Shown: positions 7,310 to 14,729 of the stretch, one piece after another | Position numbering within the stretch: the stretch's first letter is position 1 | Layout: each line of letters begins with the position of its first letter | Origin: Nocardia paucivorans NBRC 100373 | GTDB lineage: Bacteria > Actinomycetota > Actinomycetes > Mycobacteriales > Mycobacteriaceae | DNA: 41,189 nt | NCBI RefSeq assembly: GCF_000308675.1 | Contig: NZ_BAGE01000023.1 | Coordinates: 1-41,189, forward strand | Direction of reading: 5' to 3' | Notes under the pieces: model-generated | Database searches by the model: none | Seen by the model: the letters and a program-made list of their open reading frames with translations, nothing else | Told to the model about the DNA's origin: nothing | Position numbers and translations under genes: made by a program

Positions 7310-8185
7310 ATGGCGTGGAAACCGAACCAGATACCCGATCAGAGCGGGCGCACCTTCATCATTACAGGAGCGAACGGGGGAATCGGGGCCGAGACCACCA
7401 AAGTCCTGGCGAGCAAGGGCGCGACGGTGGTCATGGCATGCCGCAATACCGATAAGGCGCAGCGGGTCGCCGACCGGATCGATGGGGATGTGCGGGTGGC
7501 CGAACTGGATCTCGCGGATCTGGCCTCGATTCGGAAGTTCGCGGCGGACACCGGTGAATTCGATGTGCTCGTCAATAACGCCGGGCTGATGAACCTGCCG
7601 TTCTCCCGCACCAAGGACGGATTCGAGACCCAGTTCGGGGTGAACCACCTCGGGCATTTCGCACTCACGGGGCTGCTGCTGGACCGTTTGAAGGATCGGG
7701 TGGTGACGCTGGCGAGTATCGCCCACCGGCAGACGCCGAAGCTGTGGATCGACGACCTCAACTACGAGAACCGTCGGTACCAGCGCAACCTGGCGTATGC
7801 GCAATCCAAGCTGTCGAATCTCATGTTCGCGCGGGAATTGCAGCGCCGTCTCGACGCGGCCGGGTCGTCCAAGCGGTCCTACGCGGTGCATCCCGGTGTC
7901 TCGGCGACCGATCTGTTCACCCGCACCGAAACCCCGCTGGACCACATTTCCAAGCCGTTCATCGCGATCGTCGGACATTCGCCCGCCAAGGCGGCGCACT
8001 CGAGTCTGTTCGCCGCCACCGAACCCAATGCCGACCCGGAGAAATATTGGGGACCGAACTGGTTGTTCGGCATGCGCGGGCCGGTGACGGCCTGTCCGTC
8101 GAGCCGGTTGTCGAAGAACACCGAGTTGCAGCGGCGGCTGTGGGAGGAATCGGAGCGTATGACCGGGATCACGTACTCGCTCTGA
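7310..8185 (+). CDS. Short-chain dehydrogenase/reductase (retinol-dehydrogenase-like)
   Basis: A 291-aa classical SDR. ATG 7310 follows AAGTAAGG by about 7 nt; a TTG two codons upstream is less likely. The cofactor motif is TGANGGIG (residues ~20-27), the NNAG strand is VLVNNAG, the catalytic Ser lies in LASIAHR and the Tyr-Lys pair is in YAQSKLSN. The body matches actinobacterial oxidoreductases resembling retinol dehydrogenase 13/WW-domain oxidoreductase (GVNHLGHFALTGLLL). These use NAD(P)H to reduce or oxidise an unidentified alcohol/carbonyl in the cytoplasm. It is monocistronic, with a palindrome over its ribosome-binding site. Substrate cannot be predicted. Confidence 0.9.
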   Translation: MAWKPNQIPDQSGRTFIITGANGGIGAETTKVLASKGATVVMACRNTDKAQRVADRIDGDVRVAELDLADLASIRKFAADTGEFDVLVNNAGLMNLPFSRTKDGFETQFGVNHLGHFALTGLLLDRLKDRVVTLASIAHRQTPKLWIDDLNYENRRYQRNLAYAQSKLSNLMFARELQRRLDAAGSSKRSYAVHPGVSATDLFTRTETPLDHISKPFIAIVGHSPAKAAHSSLFAATEPNADPEKYWGPNWLFGMRGPVTACPSSRLSKNTELQRRLWEESERMTGITYSL

Positions 8186-8195
8186 TCGGCGTATG

Positions 8196-8219
8196 CCCCG
8201 GTCATGCCGGTTTCCGGGG
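8196..8219 (+). terminator. Possible hairpin after the SDR gene
   Basis: CCCCGG (8196-8201) and CCGGGG (8214-8219) form a 6-bp stem just after the SDR stop. No T-run; weak candidate. Confidence 0.25.
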
Positions 8220-8258
8220 TGCGACCTCACTCTACGGCCGTTGTAGTAGACGAGTACC

Positions 8259-8789
8259 GTGGTAGGCGTGTCCGCTCCGCCGCCTCGTCATGTCCATCAT
8301 CGTCCGGCGTTGATCGCGCTGGTCGTCGTGGCCGCGATGACCGCGTTGGCCTTGGGCTGGTGGCAGTGGGAGCGGTTCTCCTCTGCCAGTGGGACCGCGC
8401 AGAACCTCGGCTACGCGCTGCAATGGCCGTTGTTCGCCGGGTTCGCCGTTTTCGCCTACTTCCGGTTCGTACGCATGGAGCAGGAAGCCCAGGACGGCGA
8501 AGAGGGCGAGACCGCAGTAGCGGATGCGGCAACCGACGGTATGGAGCCCGGGAAGTCCACACGGGCGGATACCGCCAAGCGCGGGAAACGGGGCGATCGG
8601 GCAAAGCCCTCGGCTCCCCGAGAAATCCCGGCGGGCTTTCTGCCCGAACGGCCGAAGGCGGTCCGGGACGAGGACCCGGTGCTCGCCGAATACAACGAAT
8701 ACCTGGCCCGGCTGCACGCCGCCGATATCGACGAACAGGTGCGCGCCGCGACCGAATCGATCCGACATACCGAGAGGAACGCCGGTTGA
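8259..8789 (+). CDS. LprD-like membrane protein
   Basis: A 176-aa protein with two membrane segments: residues ~17-35 (ALIALVVVAAMTALALGWW) and ~52-68. Between them lies the conserved QWERFSSASGTAQNLGYALQ stretch, and a short FRFVRMEQEA stop-transfer follows. That pattern, and the terminal IPAGFLPERPK and DPVLAEYNEYLARL motifs, match the actinobacterial family that includes mycobacterial LprD (Rv1343c). A charged linker of about 45 residues (residues ~75-120) is inserted compared with the short family members I know. GTG 8268 is an equally possible start. The TGA overlaps the TTG of the next gene (TTGA). In M. tuberculosis the same two-gene order occurs next to rdgB. Function unknown. Confidence 0.78.
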   Translation: MVGVSAPPPRHVHHRPALIALVVVAAMTALALGWWQWERFSSASGTAQNLGYALQWPLFAGFAVFAYFRFVRMEQEAQDGEEGETAVADAATDGMEPGKSTRADTAKRGKRGDRAKPSAPREIPAGFLPERPKAVRDEDPVLAEYNEYLARLHAADIDEQVRAATESIRHTERNAG

Positions 8790-9151
8790 CCAGCGAGAAC
8801 ATCACCGAGGCAAAAACCGCCCCGGCCCGATCGGCCGGCGACACCCGCCGGATCGCGGGTGCGCTCCTGCGCTACCGGGTGCTGGCCTGGGCCACCGGTA
8901 TCTGGCTGCTGCTGTTGACCGGTGAGATGATCGCCCAGTACGGCTTCGGTGTCGACACCCCGAGCTGGATCGCGATCGTGCACGGCTGGGTGTACTTCGT
9001 CTACCTGATCCTCACCGCCGATCTCGCCGTCAAGGTCCGTTGGCCCATCGGGCGCACCATCGGCACACTCATCGCCGGGACCATCCCGTTCCTGTCGTTC
9101 TTCGTCGAACATCGCAATGCGGTGCAGGTGAAACGCGACTTCGGCGTCTGA
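8786..9151 (+). CDS. DUF3817 membrane protein
   Basis: A 121-aa integral membrane protein starting at TTG 8786, with GAGAGGA about 8 nt upstream inside the previous gene. It has the DUF3817 layout: RIAGALLRYRVLAWATGIWL (first TM), a loop with PSWIAIVHGWVYFVYLI (second TM), and RWPIGRTIGTLIAGTIPFLS (third TM), then the terminal FVEHR motif. It is the equivalent of mycobacterial Rv1342c, which follows lprD in the same way. The 4-bp overlap implies the two membrane proteins are made together. Role unknown; a strong terminator follows 80 bp later. Confidence 0.88.
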   Translation: MTSENITEAKTAPARSAGDTRRIAGALLRYRVLAWATGIWLLLLTGEMIAQYGFGVDTPSWIAIVHGWVYFVYLILTADLAVKVRWPIGRTIGTLIAGTIPFLSFFVEHRNAVQVKRDFGV

Positions 9152-9162
9152 GCGGCGGGTCG

Positions 9163-9200
9163 CGCGCTCGGTTCGCGCATACCGCGCTCGGTTCGCGCAT
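9163..9200. repeat. Tandem 20-bp duplication
   Basis: CGCGCTCGGTTCGCGCAT occurs at 9163-9180 and again at 9183-9200. It lies in the 3' untranslated part of the DUF3817 gene, just before the terminator. Confidence 0.7.
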
Positions 9201-9231
9201 ATATCGCCTCGGCCGATGGAAACACATGGTG

Positions 9232-9269
9232 AAACCGCCCCGGGTCATTCGACCCGGGGCGGTTTTTTT
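9232..9269 (+). terminator. Strong intrinsic terminator of the LprD-like/DUF3817 operon
   Basis: AAACCGCCCCGGGTC (9232-9246), loop ATTC, then the perfect 15-bp complement (9251-9265), running into seven T residues (9263-9269). A textbook factor-independent terminator, and bidirectional because the left arm starts with AAA. Confidence 0.95.
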
Positions 9270-9290
9270 CCAATGCTTGCGACCACAATG

Positions 9291-9316
9291 CTCGTCTACG
9301 TATATTCGTAAGCGAG
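9291..9316. promoter_or_regulatory. 26-bp palindromic operator upstream of PadR gene
   Basis: The site reads CTCG-N2-TACG-N-ATAT-N-CGTA-N2-CGAG and is symmetric at every specified base. It ends 12 bp before the padR ATG and overlaps the likely core promoter. PadR proteins usually autorepress through such a palindrome, so this is the probable PadR box. Confidence 0.7.
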
Positions 9317-9328
9317 TAAGGAGGGTGC

Positions 9329-9979
9329 ATGGCGAAGAAGCGCAAGGTCGGCAACCTGCTGGCGTTGGCCGTGCTGTCGGTTATGACCGACCGGCCCATG
9401 CACCGCTACGAAATCGCTGCCACGCTGCGGGAACGCGGCAAGGACCGCGATATGGACATCAAATGGGGCTCGCTCTACACGGTGGTGCAGAACCTGGAGA
9501 AGGCCGGCTTCCTCGAAGTGGTCGGCAGTGAGCGGGCGGGAGCGCGACCGGAGCGGGTGATCTACCGGATCACCGAGGCCGGGCGCGCGGAATTGGTGGA
9601 CTGGACCCGCGAGCTGATCGCCGAACCGGTCCCGGAACAGCGACGCTTCGTGGCCGGGCTTTCGATTCTGGGGGCGCTTTCCCCCGACGAGGTGGTCGAG
9701 CTGCTCGGCAGGCGGCTGGTCGCGCTCGACGAGCAGATCGCCGAGGCTCGGCGTGAACTCGTCGAATGCGCGCACACGCTGCCCAGGCTGTTTCTCATCG
9801 AAACGGAGTACGGGCTGGCCATGTTGAAGGCCGAGGCCGAATGGGTGCGCGCGCTGCGCGCGGAACTGGAAGCGGGAACATTTCCCGAACAGGACCGTTG
9901 GCGCGCGTGGACCACCGGCGGGATCGCGACGGCGAACGCCGAAGAGGCGAAAGGGGGAAACGTCTCGGAAGACAGCTGA
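9329..9979 (+). CDS. PadR-family transcriptional regulator
   Basis: A 216-aa regulator with AAGGAGG just upstream of ATG 9329. Residues 1-90 are the PadR winged helix: NLLALAVLSVMTDRPMHRYE, then the recognition region WGSLYTVVQNLEKAGFLEVV, then a wing and YRITEAGRAEL. Residues ~95-190 are a C-terminal helical dimerisation region (VIR-type PadR subgroup). PadR proteins repress genes for stress or efflux until a small molecule binds. A 26-bp palindrome over its promoter suggests autoregulation. The FAD monooxygenase 200 bp downstream on the same strand is the obvious candidate target, and a palindrome also lies in front of it (10146-10157). Confidence 0.92.
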   Translation: MAKKRKVGNLLALAVLSVMTDRPMHRYEIAATLRERGKDRDMDIKWGSLYTVVQNLEKAGFLEVVGSERAGARPERVIYRITEAGRAELVDWTRELIAEPVPEQRRFVAGLSILGALSPDEVVELLGRRLVALDEQIAEARRELVECAHTLPRLFLIETEYGLAMLKAEAEWVRALRAELEAGTFPEQDRWRAWTTGGIATANAEEAKGGNVSEDS

Positions 9980-9992
9980 GCCGATGATTTGA

Positions 9993-10035
9993 CCGGGCTC
10001 GGCGGAGGTGCGGCAACACCACCGCCGAGTCCGGG
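9993..10035 (+). terminator. Extended hairpin between padR and the monooxygenase
   Basis: CCGGGCTCGGCGG pairs with CCGCCGAGTCCGG, with an inner GGTG/CACC stem, giving about 17 bp with one or two mismatches around a 6-nt loop. No T-run follows. It may end or attenuate the padR transcript. Confidence 0.45.
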
Positions 10036-10145
10036 TAACCGCCTCGGACCGTGCCCGCGCATTTCGAATCGCACACCCGGCCGCGAGTTTGGCAGACACA
10101 GGATAACCGGGTTATCGATCCGCGGGGTGGTCCGACTCGAACTGA

Positions 10146-10157
10146 TTCGAATTCGAA
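10146..10157. promoter_or_regulatory. Palindrome upstream of FAD monooxygenase
   Basis: TTCGAATTCGAA is a perfect 12-bp palindrome 20 bp before the ATG at 10178. It differs from the 26-bp PadR box, so a shared regulator is not demonstrated. Confidence 0.4.
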
Positions 10158-10177
10158 ACACCCGAGGAGATATATCC

Positions 10178-11389
10178 ATGCCCGGAATCGGTTCCGCCCT
10201 GGTGATCGGCGGCGGTATCGCGGGGCCGGTCGCGGCCACCGCACTGCGGAAAGCGGGTATCGATGCCCGCGTCCACGAGGCCTATCCCGGCCCCGCGCAC
10301 ACCATTGGCAGCGGACTTGCCTTGGCGCCCAATGGGATAGCCGCCCTCGATCTGATCGGCGCGGGCGACGCGGTCCGCGATATCGCAATAGCGATCTCGA
10401 AAACGGCCATGCGGATCGGTGACAAGAAGATCCCCCTGCCGACTCTGACCGATGTGCCACCCATGCAGGTGGTGGATCGCGGTGAGCTGCACCGGGTTCT
10501 GCATCGACACGCCGTTGCGGAAGGTGTGCCGATGGAATACGGGAAACGACTGATCGGGGCGGAGCAGGACGAGACCGGTGTCACCGCTCGCTTCGCCGAC
10601 GGCAGCACCGCCCGCGCCGATGTGCTGATCGGTTGTGACGGTATCCGTTCCACCGTCCGGCAGCTCATCGATCCCGACGCGCCCGGCCCGAACTACACCG
10701 GGATGCTGGGATTCGGCGCGCTCACCGAATGTCCGGTCGACCTCGACGAGAACACCATGGTCTTCGCCTACGGCAAACGGGCCTACTACCTGTACTGGTC
10801 GGAGGGCGACGGACGGGTGGCCTGGGGCGCGAACCTGCCGCACAAGGAATATCTGTCACTGACCGAGGCGCGGAAGATACCGGCCGAGCGGTGGCTGTCG
10901 ATTCTGCGCGATGTCTACGGCGCGGACACACCGGGTGGGGAGTTGGCTCGGGCCACCCGGCCCGAAGATCTACAGATAGTCGGGGCGCTGCACATCATGC
11001 CGTCGGTGCCGCGCTGGTACCGCGATCGGATGGTCCTGGTGGGGGATGCGGTGCACGCGCCGTCCAACAGCTCCGGGCAGGGGGCCTCGCTGGCGATCGA
11101 GAGCGCGATCCAGGTGGCGCGCTGCCTGCGTGATCTGCCCACCCCCGGCGAGGCGTTCGCCGCCTACGAGCGATTGCGGCGCACTCGAGTGGAGGGGGTG
11201 GCGGCGCGCGCGGCCAGGATCAACCACAGCAAGACACCGGGGCCGGTGGCGCGGGTGGCGATGCGGACGCTCATGCCGGTGCTGGCGCGGACGGTGATGA
11301 ATCCCGAGAAGACGATGGGGGCCGAACAGCGGTATCGGATCGACTGGGCGGCCCCGGTGCACACCGAACTCGTCGCGAGCGCGGTGTAG
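10178..11389 (+). CDS. FAD-dependent aromatic-type monooxygenase (PHBH fold)
   Basis: A 403-aa group A flavoprotein monooxygenase. ATG 10178 has GAGGAGA about 8 nt upstream. Visible motifs are the dinucleotide fold ALVIGGGIAGPVAATALRKA (residues ~7-26), the DG-type motif ADVLIGCDGIRSTVRQ (~150-165) and the late VLVGDAVHAPSNSSGQGASL (~287-306) that binds the FAD ribityl chain. This set defines enzymes that use NAD(P)H and O2 to hydroxylate aromatic or similar substrates, including antibiotic-modifying members such as TetX-like enzymes. The PadR gene upstream suggests induction by a toxic small molecule. Substrate unknown. A terminator hairpin follows immediately. Confidence 0.9.
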   Translation: MPGIGSALVIGGGIAGPVAATALRKAGIDARVHEAYPGPAHTIGSGLALAPNGIAALDLIGAGDAVRDIAIAISKTAMRIGDKKIPLPTLTDVPPMQVVDRGELHRVLHRHAVAEGVPMEYGKRLIGAEQDETGVTARFADGSTARADVLIGCDGIRSTVRQLIDPDAPGPNYTGMLGFGALTECPVDLDENTMVFAYGKRAYYLYWSEGDGRVAWGANLPHKEYLSLTEARKIPAERWLSILRDVYGADTPGGELARATRPEDLQIVGALHIMPSVPRWYRDRMVLVGDAVHAPSNSSGQGASLAIESAIQVARCLRDLPTPGEAFAAYERLRRTRVEGVAARAARINHSKTPGPVARVAMRTLMPVLARTVMNPEKTMGAEQRYRIDWAAPVHTELVASAV

Positions 11390-11396
11390 TCGGGGA

Positions 11397-11429
11397 GTGG
11401 GTGGGCGCCATATGTCGGCGCCCACCCAC
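11397..11429. terminator. Perfect 13-bp hairpin between convergent genes
   Basis: GTGGGTGGGCGCC (11397-11409), loop of 7 nt, then its exact complement (11417-11429). It fills the 41-bp space between the monooxygenase stop and the stop of the minus-strand gene, so it probably terminates both. Confidence 0.75.
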
Positions 11430-11430
11430 C

Positions 11431-12111
11431 TCACCAGGGTTTCCGTAGTTTCCGCACGAGCCGCCGCAGCGCGCCGGTCTCCGCTTCGGGGCGGTTCGCC
11501 GAGGGCTGTTGCTCGGTGGTCTCCTCGGACGAGGGCGTCGTCTCTTCGGTTGCTGCTTCCTGCGCCGGAGGCTGTTGCCCGGAGGACTTCGCCGAGGTGG
11601 ACTCCGGCTCCGGTTTCGCTTCGTCGGTTGCCGATTCCGGCTGTGTCGACGACGGGGCGGAGTCGGCTGCCGCTGTGGATTCTTCCGCCTCGGCCTCTCC
11701 TGTTGCCTCGGGCGCTTTCGTCGGCTTGGTCTCTTCCGCTACCTCGGCTTTTTCCGCCGACTCGGGCTTTTCCGTCGCCTCGGATTCCGCTGTCGTCTTC
11801 GCCGCGGACTCCTCCGTCGACTCCGACTCCTCCGGGGTCGCCGCAGACTCGTCCGACGAGGCGGCGTCTTCCGACTCCTCGTCCTTGCCGGCCTCGAACG
11901 GAATCGTGTTACCGGCCGCGTCGCGGGTACCGGCCGCGGCCACAATGGCCGAGACGAGTTCGTCGCAGCTGGACCAGGTGCACGGCTCGGTGGCCTCGAG
12001 GTTGCCGATCGTGTACCAGGTGTCGGTGCCTCGATAGCGGACCAGGCCGTAGCCCTTGTCGTCGACGGCGACATCGAGCTCCCCGGAGACCGTCCCAACC
12101 TCCTGGGTCAT
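11431..12111 (-). CDS. Unknown protein with long acidic Glu/Ala/Ser/Thr-rich tail
   Basis: A 226-aa protein, not recognised. Residues 1-65 look globular: GELDVAVDDKGYGLVRYRGT, WYTIGNLEATEPCTWSSCDE with two Cys, then SAIVAAAGTRDAAG. Residues ~75-205 are low complexity, very acidic and made of short E/A/S/T/P units; the last 20 residues are basic (ALRRLVRKLRKPW). There is no signal peptide or TM. It begins 32 bp after the HNH lipoprotein gene and has no good ribosome-binding site, so it is probably co-transcribed with it. A small domain tethered to a disordered acidic tail could bind a basic partner such as the nuclease, acting as inhibitor or immunity; that is speculative. Confidence 0.7.
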   Translation of the reverse strand: MTQEVGTVSGELDVAVDDKGYGLVRYRGTDTWYTIGNLEATEPCTWSSCDELVSAIVAAAGTRDAAGNTIPFEAGKDEESEDAASSDESAATPEESESTEESAAKTTAESEATEKPESAEKAEVAEETKPTKAPEATGEAEAEESTAAADSAPSSTQPESATDEAKPEPESTSAKSSGQQPPAQEAATEETTPSSEETTEQQPSANRPEAETGALRRLVRKLRKPW

Positions 12112-12143
12112 GATCGATGTCTCGATGGGGATCTCGATGACGT

Positions 12144-12902
12144 CTATTTGAACTCGCCTCGTTTCACGCAGTCGTCGACCGCGGTGCGGAGCGCGGTCTG
12201 TTCGTCGGAATCAACGCTCAGGCCGTACTTTAGCTTGATTTTGATGTATCGATCGATATAACTGCACCGAAATTCTCCCGGCGGCAGATAATCCGCCGGG
12301 TCCTGGTCACCCTTGGACCGGTTGGCCGACGGATCGGAGGCGACCAGATTGACGGCGTCGTTGGCGATGCGGCGACGGGTGTCCTTGTCCAGTTTCCCGG
12401 CGCCCGAGCGCCATGCCTCGGCCAACGGAACGATGTGCTCCGCGTCCACCTTGCTCGGCTCGGTGATCCACTTGTACGGCTGAAGCTGTCCGGTCTTACG
12501 GTCCAGCACACCGTAGTGGTCGCGCCAGCCGCCGTCCTTGCCGACCTTCAGATCGCAGGTCTTCGGGTCGAGGGTCACGGTGCCGGTGGAGTCGCGCAAC
12601 ATCATCACCTCGCGGGTGGTGCAGCGCTGGTACTGCGCGAATTCGGGACCGAAACCGTGTTCGGGGTCGTTGTTGTCCCAGTGCGGGAACTCCTCGCGGC
12701 TGTAGCCGGCCATGGGGACCTCTTTGCCGACCGGGAGTTTCCCCAGGGCGTCGAGCACCTCTTGCGCGGAAACCGCCGAGGGGTCCGCGGTGTCGGGGGT
12801 GATGACGTTCGGGTCGGTGGGGTCTTCGAGCAGTGAGCAACCGACGGCCACGACGACGGCGATCAGAATCGAGCCGGCGGCGGCTCCGATGCGCTTGATC
12901 AT
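12144..12902 (-). CDS. Secreted HNH-endonuclease-family lipoprotein (DUF1524-like)
   Basis: A 252-aa protein from ATG 12902, with GGAGA about 6 nt upstream. The signal peptide ends IAVVVAVGCS, a lipobox with Cys at residue 22, so it is exported and anchored. The C-terminal half carries the DUF1524/HNH motif: VDAEHIVPLAEAWRSGAG (residues ~153-170, His and Glu of the metal-binding core), then ANDAVNLVASDPSANRSKGD (~184-203, Asn/His-type finger) and DPADYLPPGEFRCSYIDRYI. Actinobacterial secreted relatives are assumed to be extracellular nucleases. Two further Cys pairs could form disulphides outside the cell. The downstream acidic-tail protein is its operon partner. Confidence 0.88.
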   Translation of the reverse strand: MIKRIGAAAGSILIAVVVAVGCSLLEDPTDPNVITPDTADPSAVSAQEVLDALGKLPVGKEVPMAGYSREEFPHWDNNDPEHGFGPEFAQYQRCTTREVMMLRDSTGTVTLDPKTCDLKVGKDGGWRDHYGVLDRKTGQLQPYKWITEPSKVDAEHIVPLAEAWRSGAGKLDKDTRRRIANDAVNLVASDPSANRSKGDQDPADYLPPGEFRCSYIDRYIKIKLKYGLSVDSDEQTALRTAVDDCVKRGEFK

Positions 12903-13067
12903 CGATTATCTCCGCCCACTCGGCTCACCGGCACGAGCCGGGCGGATGATGCAGCTACGAACGCTGTGAACTTCAACGGATTTCCTTGCCGACGCGCCGA
13001 GTTGTACAAGCGTCAAACTACCGGGAACGGTTAATGGGAGGCAATCGTCGGCCGGGAGATCGATGCA

Positions 13068-13109
13068 CCTCCCCCTGCGCCGCCGTGCCGGCGACGGCGC
13101 AGGGGGAGG
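13068..13109. terminator. Perfect 15-bp G/C-rich hairpin
   Basis: CCTCCCCCTGCGCCG (13068-13082) and its exact complement (13095-13109) surround a 12-nt loop. No T-run on either side. It lies about 165 bp upstream of the HNH gene and may end a transcript from the unassigned region or form a cruciform. Confidence 0.5.
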
Positions 13110-13330
13110 GCTGTCACGAACGAGCCGGCTACCGCCCGGGGGACCGGGTGCGGGGCCGATTGTCCGGACCGGCTGCCGCTCGCAGGACGGAGCTGATGAG
13201 GGGATAGCTCCGTTCCGACGTTCGGGCCCGGGCGCGAACTCGTCGTGACGTTCATCGGCCGGATACGACGAACCGGCCACGTCTTCCGCTGTGGAACCGT
13301 AACACAGTACATACACCGAATCCGTTGGGG

Positions 13331-13348
13331 ATTCCCAGAATTGGGAGA
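13331..13348. promoter_or_regulatory. Operator-like palindrome related to the one at 36425
   Basis: TTCCCAGAATTGGGAGAA contains CCCA-GAAT-TGGG. The same core TTCCC-N-GAATTGGG-N-A recurs at 36425-36440, 91 bp before the WXG-like toxin-type gene. A shared regulator is possible. Confidence 0.35.
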
Positions 13349-13763
13349 AATATTACGATCGGTCGGTTCGCTCGGAATCGGATTCGTTCGGCGACGGCGG
13401 TGTCGGCGCGGGCGGTGGCGCGGGCCGCCGGGCGGCCCATATCGGCGAGTAGGTCGAGTGCGGGTGCCGGGGCCACGGGTTCGGGGTGGTATTCGTCGAC
13501 GCGCTCGGCCGCCCGGGAAGCGAGCCGACCGCGACAAGGGCGTCGGTGGGCCGTTCCGTGGCGTTCCTGGGGGAGTTGGCACATCTGCGTCAGGTGTGCG
13601 GTCGGTGCGAGGAGCTCGTCGGTGAACCGGGTTCGCACCGCCGAATTGTCACCCACGCATACTCCACCGGTCGACGGATCCGTGATCCGCGCAGGTGGCG
13701 AATGCTGTTGACGCGCGACGGAAACGTCCCGGCCCGACCGGGTTCCGGTGTTACCGTTGCCAT

Positions 13764-14159
13764 ATGGCCGACGCGCGCGCGGTGAAACATCGCATCGTCA
13801 CCACAGTCCAACGTCTGGTGGCGAATCCGTTGAACCGGCGGTTGCCCTTCCAGCAGTTGCTGGAGACGACCGGGCGCAAGAGTGGCGAGCCCCGTATCAC
13901 GCCGATCGGCGGTGCGCGGGTGGGCAACGAGTTCTGGTTCGTCTCGGAGTTCGGGGAACGGTCCCAATACATTCGCAATATTCGGGCGAACAACAGGGTC
14001 CGGGTTCGGACGGGTGGGCGGTGGTATTCCGGGACGGCGCATGTGTTGCCCGACGACGATGCCCGGAAACGGCTGCGTTCGCTGCCCCGGGCCAATGGCG
14101 CCATGGTGCGGATCATGGGGAACGACCTGCTCACCGTGCGCGTGGATCTGGATACCTGA
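13764..14159 (+). CDS. Deazaflavin (F420)-dependent nitroreductase-family protein
   Basis: A 131-aa Ddn-like split-barrel protein. Motifs are LLETTGRKSGEPRITPIGGA (residues ~33-52), then FWFVSEFGERSQYIRNIRAN (~57-76), and RTGGRWYSGTAHVLPDDDA. The TTGRKSG and the W(V/F)VSEFG/YxRNIRAN motifs are diagnostic of the F420-binding deazaflavin-dependent oxidoreductases, which reduce nitro or enoyl groups using F420H2. The length is normal for the short subclass. ATG 13764 has no clear ribosome-binding site and may be leaderless. It converges with the HxlR gene downstream. Natural substrate unknown. Confidence 0.88.
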   Translation: MADARAVKHRIVTTVQRLVANPLNRRLPFQQLLETTGRKSGEPRITPIGGARVGNEFWFVSEFGERSQYIRNIRANNRVRVRTGGRWYSGTAHVLPDDDARKRLRSLPRANGAMVRIMGNDLLTVRVDLDT

Positions 14160-14195
14160 TCGAGTTCGCGCGGTTGGGGGAGGCGGCGGTATCGA

Positions 14196-14636
14196 TCACT
14201 CCGCGGGATGGACGTGGTAGGTCACATCGGTGGCCGAGAGTTCCGCCCCGCAGTGCGCGCACTCCAGCCGCTGCCGTACCGCGCCGCCGTCGGCGCGATG
14301 GGTGAGCGACAGGGCGGGACGTTCGACGATCCAGCGATCGCCCCAGCGCATCAGCGCCACCGTCACGCCGTAGAGATCCAGGCCTTTTTCGGTGAGGCGG
14401 TACTCCTCGCGTGGGGGATGGTCGCTGTATCGGCGTCGCTCGAGTATTCCGTTGCCGACGAGCCGGTCGAGTCGATCGCTGAGGATATTGCGCGCAATGC
14501 CCAGATTCCGTTGGAACTCGGCGAAACGGCGCACGCCGTAGAAGCATTCCCGCAAGACCAGGAAGGTCCAGCGGTCGCCGACCGCGCTCAATGCGGCGTC
14601 TACGGAATCGTGACGGATCGAGGGGGGTCGAGGCAT
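14196..14636 (-). CDS. HxlR-family transcriptional regulator
   Basis: A 146-aa winged-helix regulator. Residues ~12-100 are the HxlR domain: DAALSAVGDRWTFLVLRECF, then FAEFQRNLGIARNILSDRLD (recognition helix), then GILERRRYSDHPPREEYRLT and a final LMRWGDRW. The C-terminal 30 residues carry a CAHCG knuckle and a YHVHPAE end, with Cys and His that could bind a metal; many HxlR proteins with this tail exist in actinobacteria. It is divergent from the thioesterase at 14730, and the 93-bp space between them probably holds the operator, so it likely controls both genes. Confidence 0.9.
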   Translation of the reverse strand: MPRPPSIRHDSVDAALSAVGDRWTFLVLRECFYGVRRFAEFQRNLGIARNILSDRLDRLVGNGILERRRYSDHPPREEYRLTEKGLDLYGVTVALMRWGDRWIVERPALSLTHRADGGAVRQRLECAHCGAELSATDVTYHVHPAE

Positions 14637-14729
14637 GGTCGCAGCCTAGCGAGAACCGGTTGCACCAGGCGGTACGCTGTGGTCTCCTAGTTGGTAGCAA
14701 AATGAAACCTAGCTGGAGGTGGCCTTGAA

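Larger units (their letters stand above)
12903..13763. other. 861-bp region without a confidently called gene
   Basis: Several frames are open but none is convincing. A minus frame at 13252-13656 (MGDNSAVRTRFTDELLAP...) and a plus frame at 13486-13785 (ending into the next gene; FLGELAHLRQVCGRCEELVG) both have fairly high GC at their third positions. By hand count they are nearly tied (about 75% vs 78%), so I cannot decide. Two structural elements stand out and are listed separately: a 15-bp hairpin (13068-13109) and a palindrome (13331-13348). A small gene is possible. Confidence 0.3.

Noticed and set aside
9163..9200. Attachment-site duplication of a mobile element
   Set aside because: The two 18-bp copies are only 2 bp apart with nothing between them, and there is no integrase or tRNA nearby.
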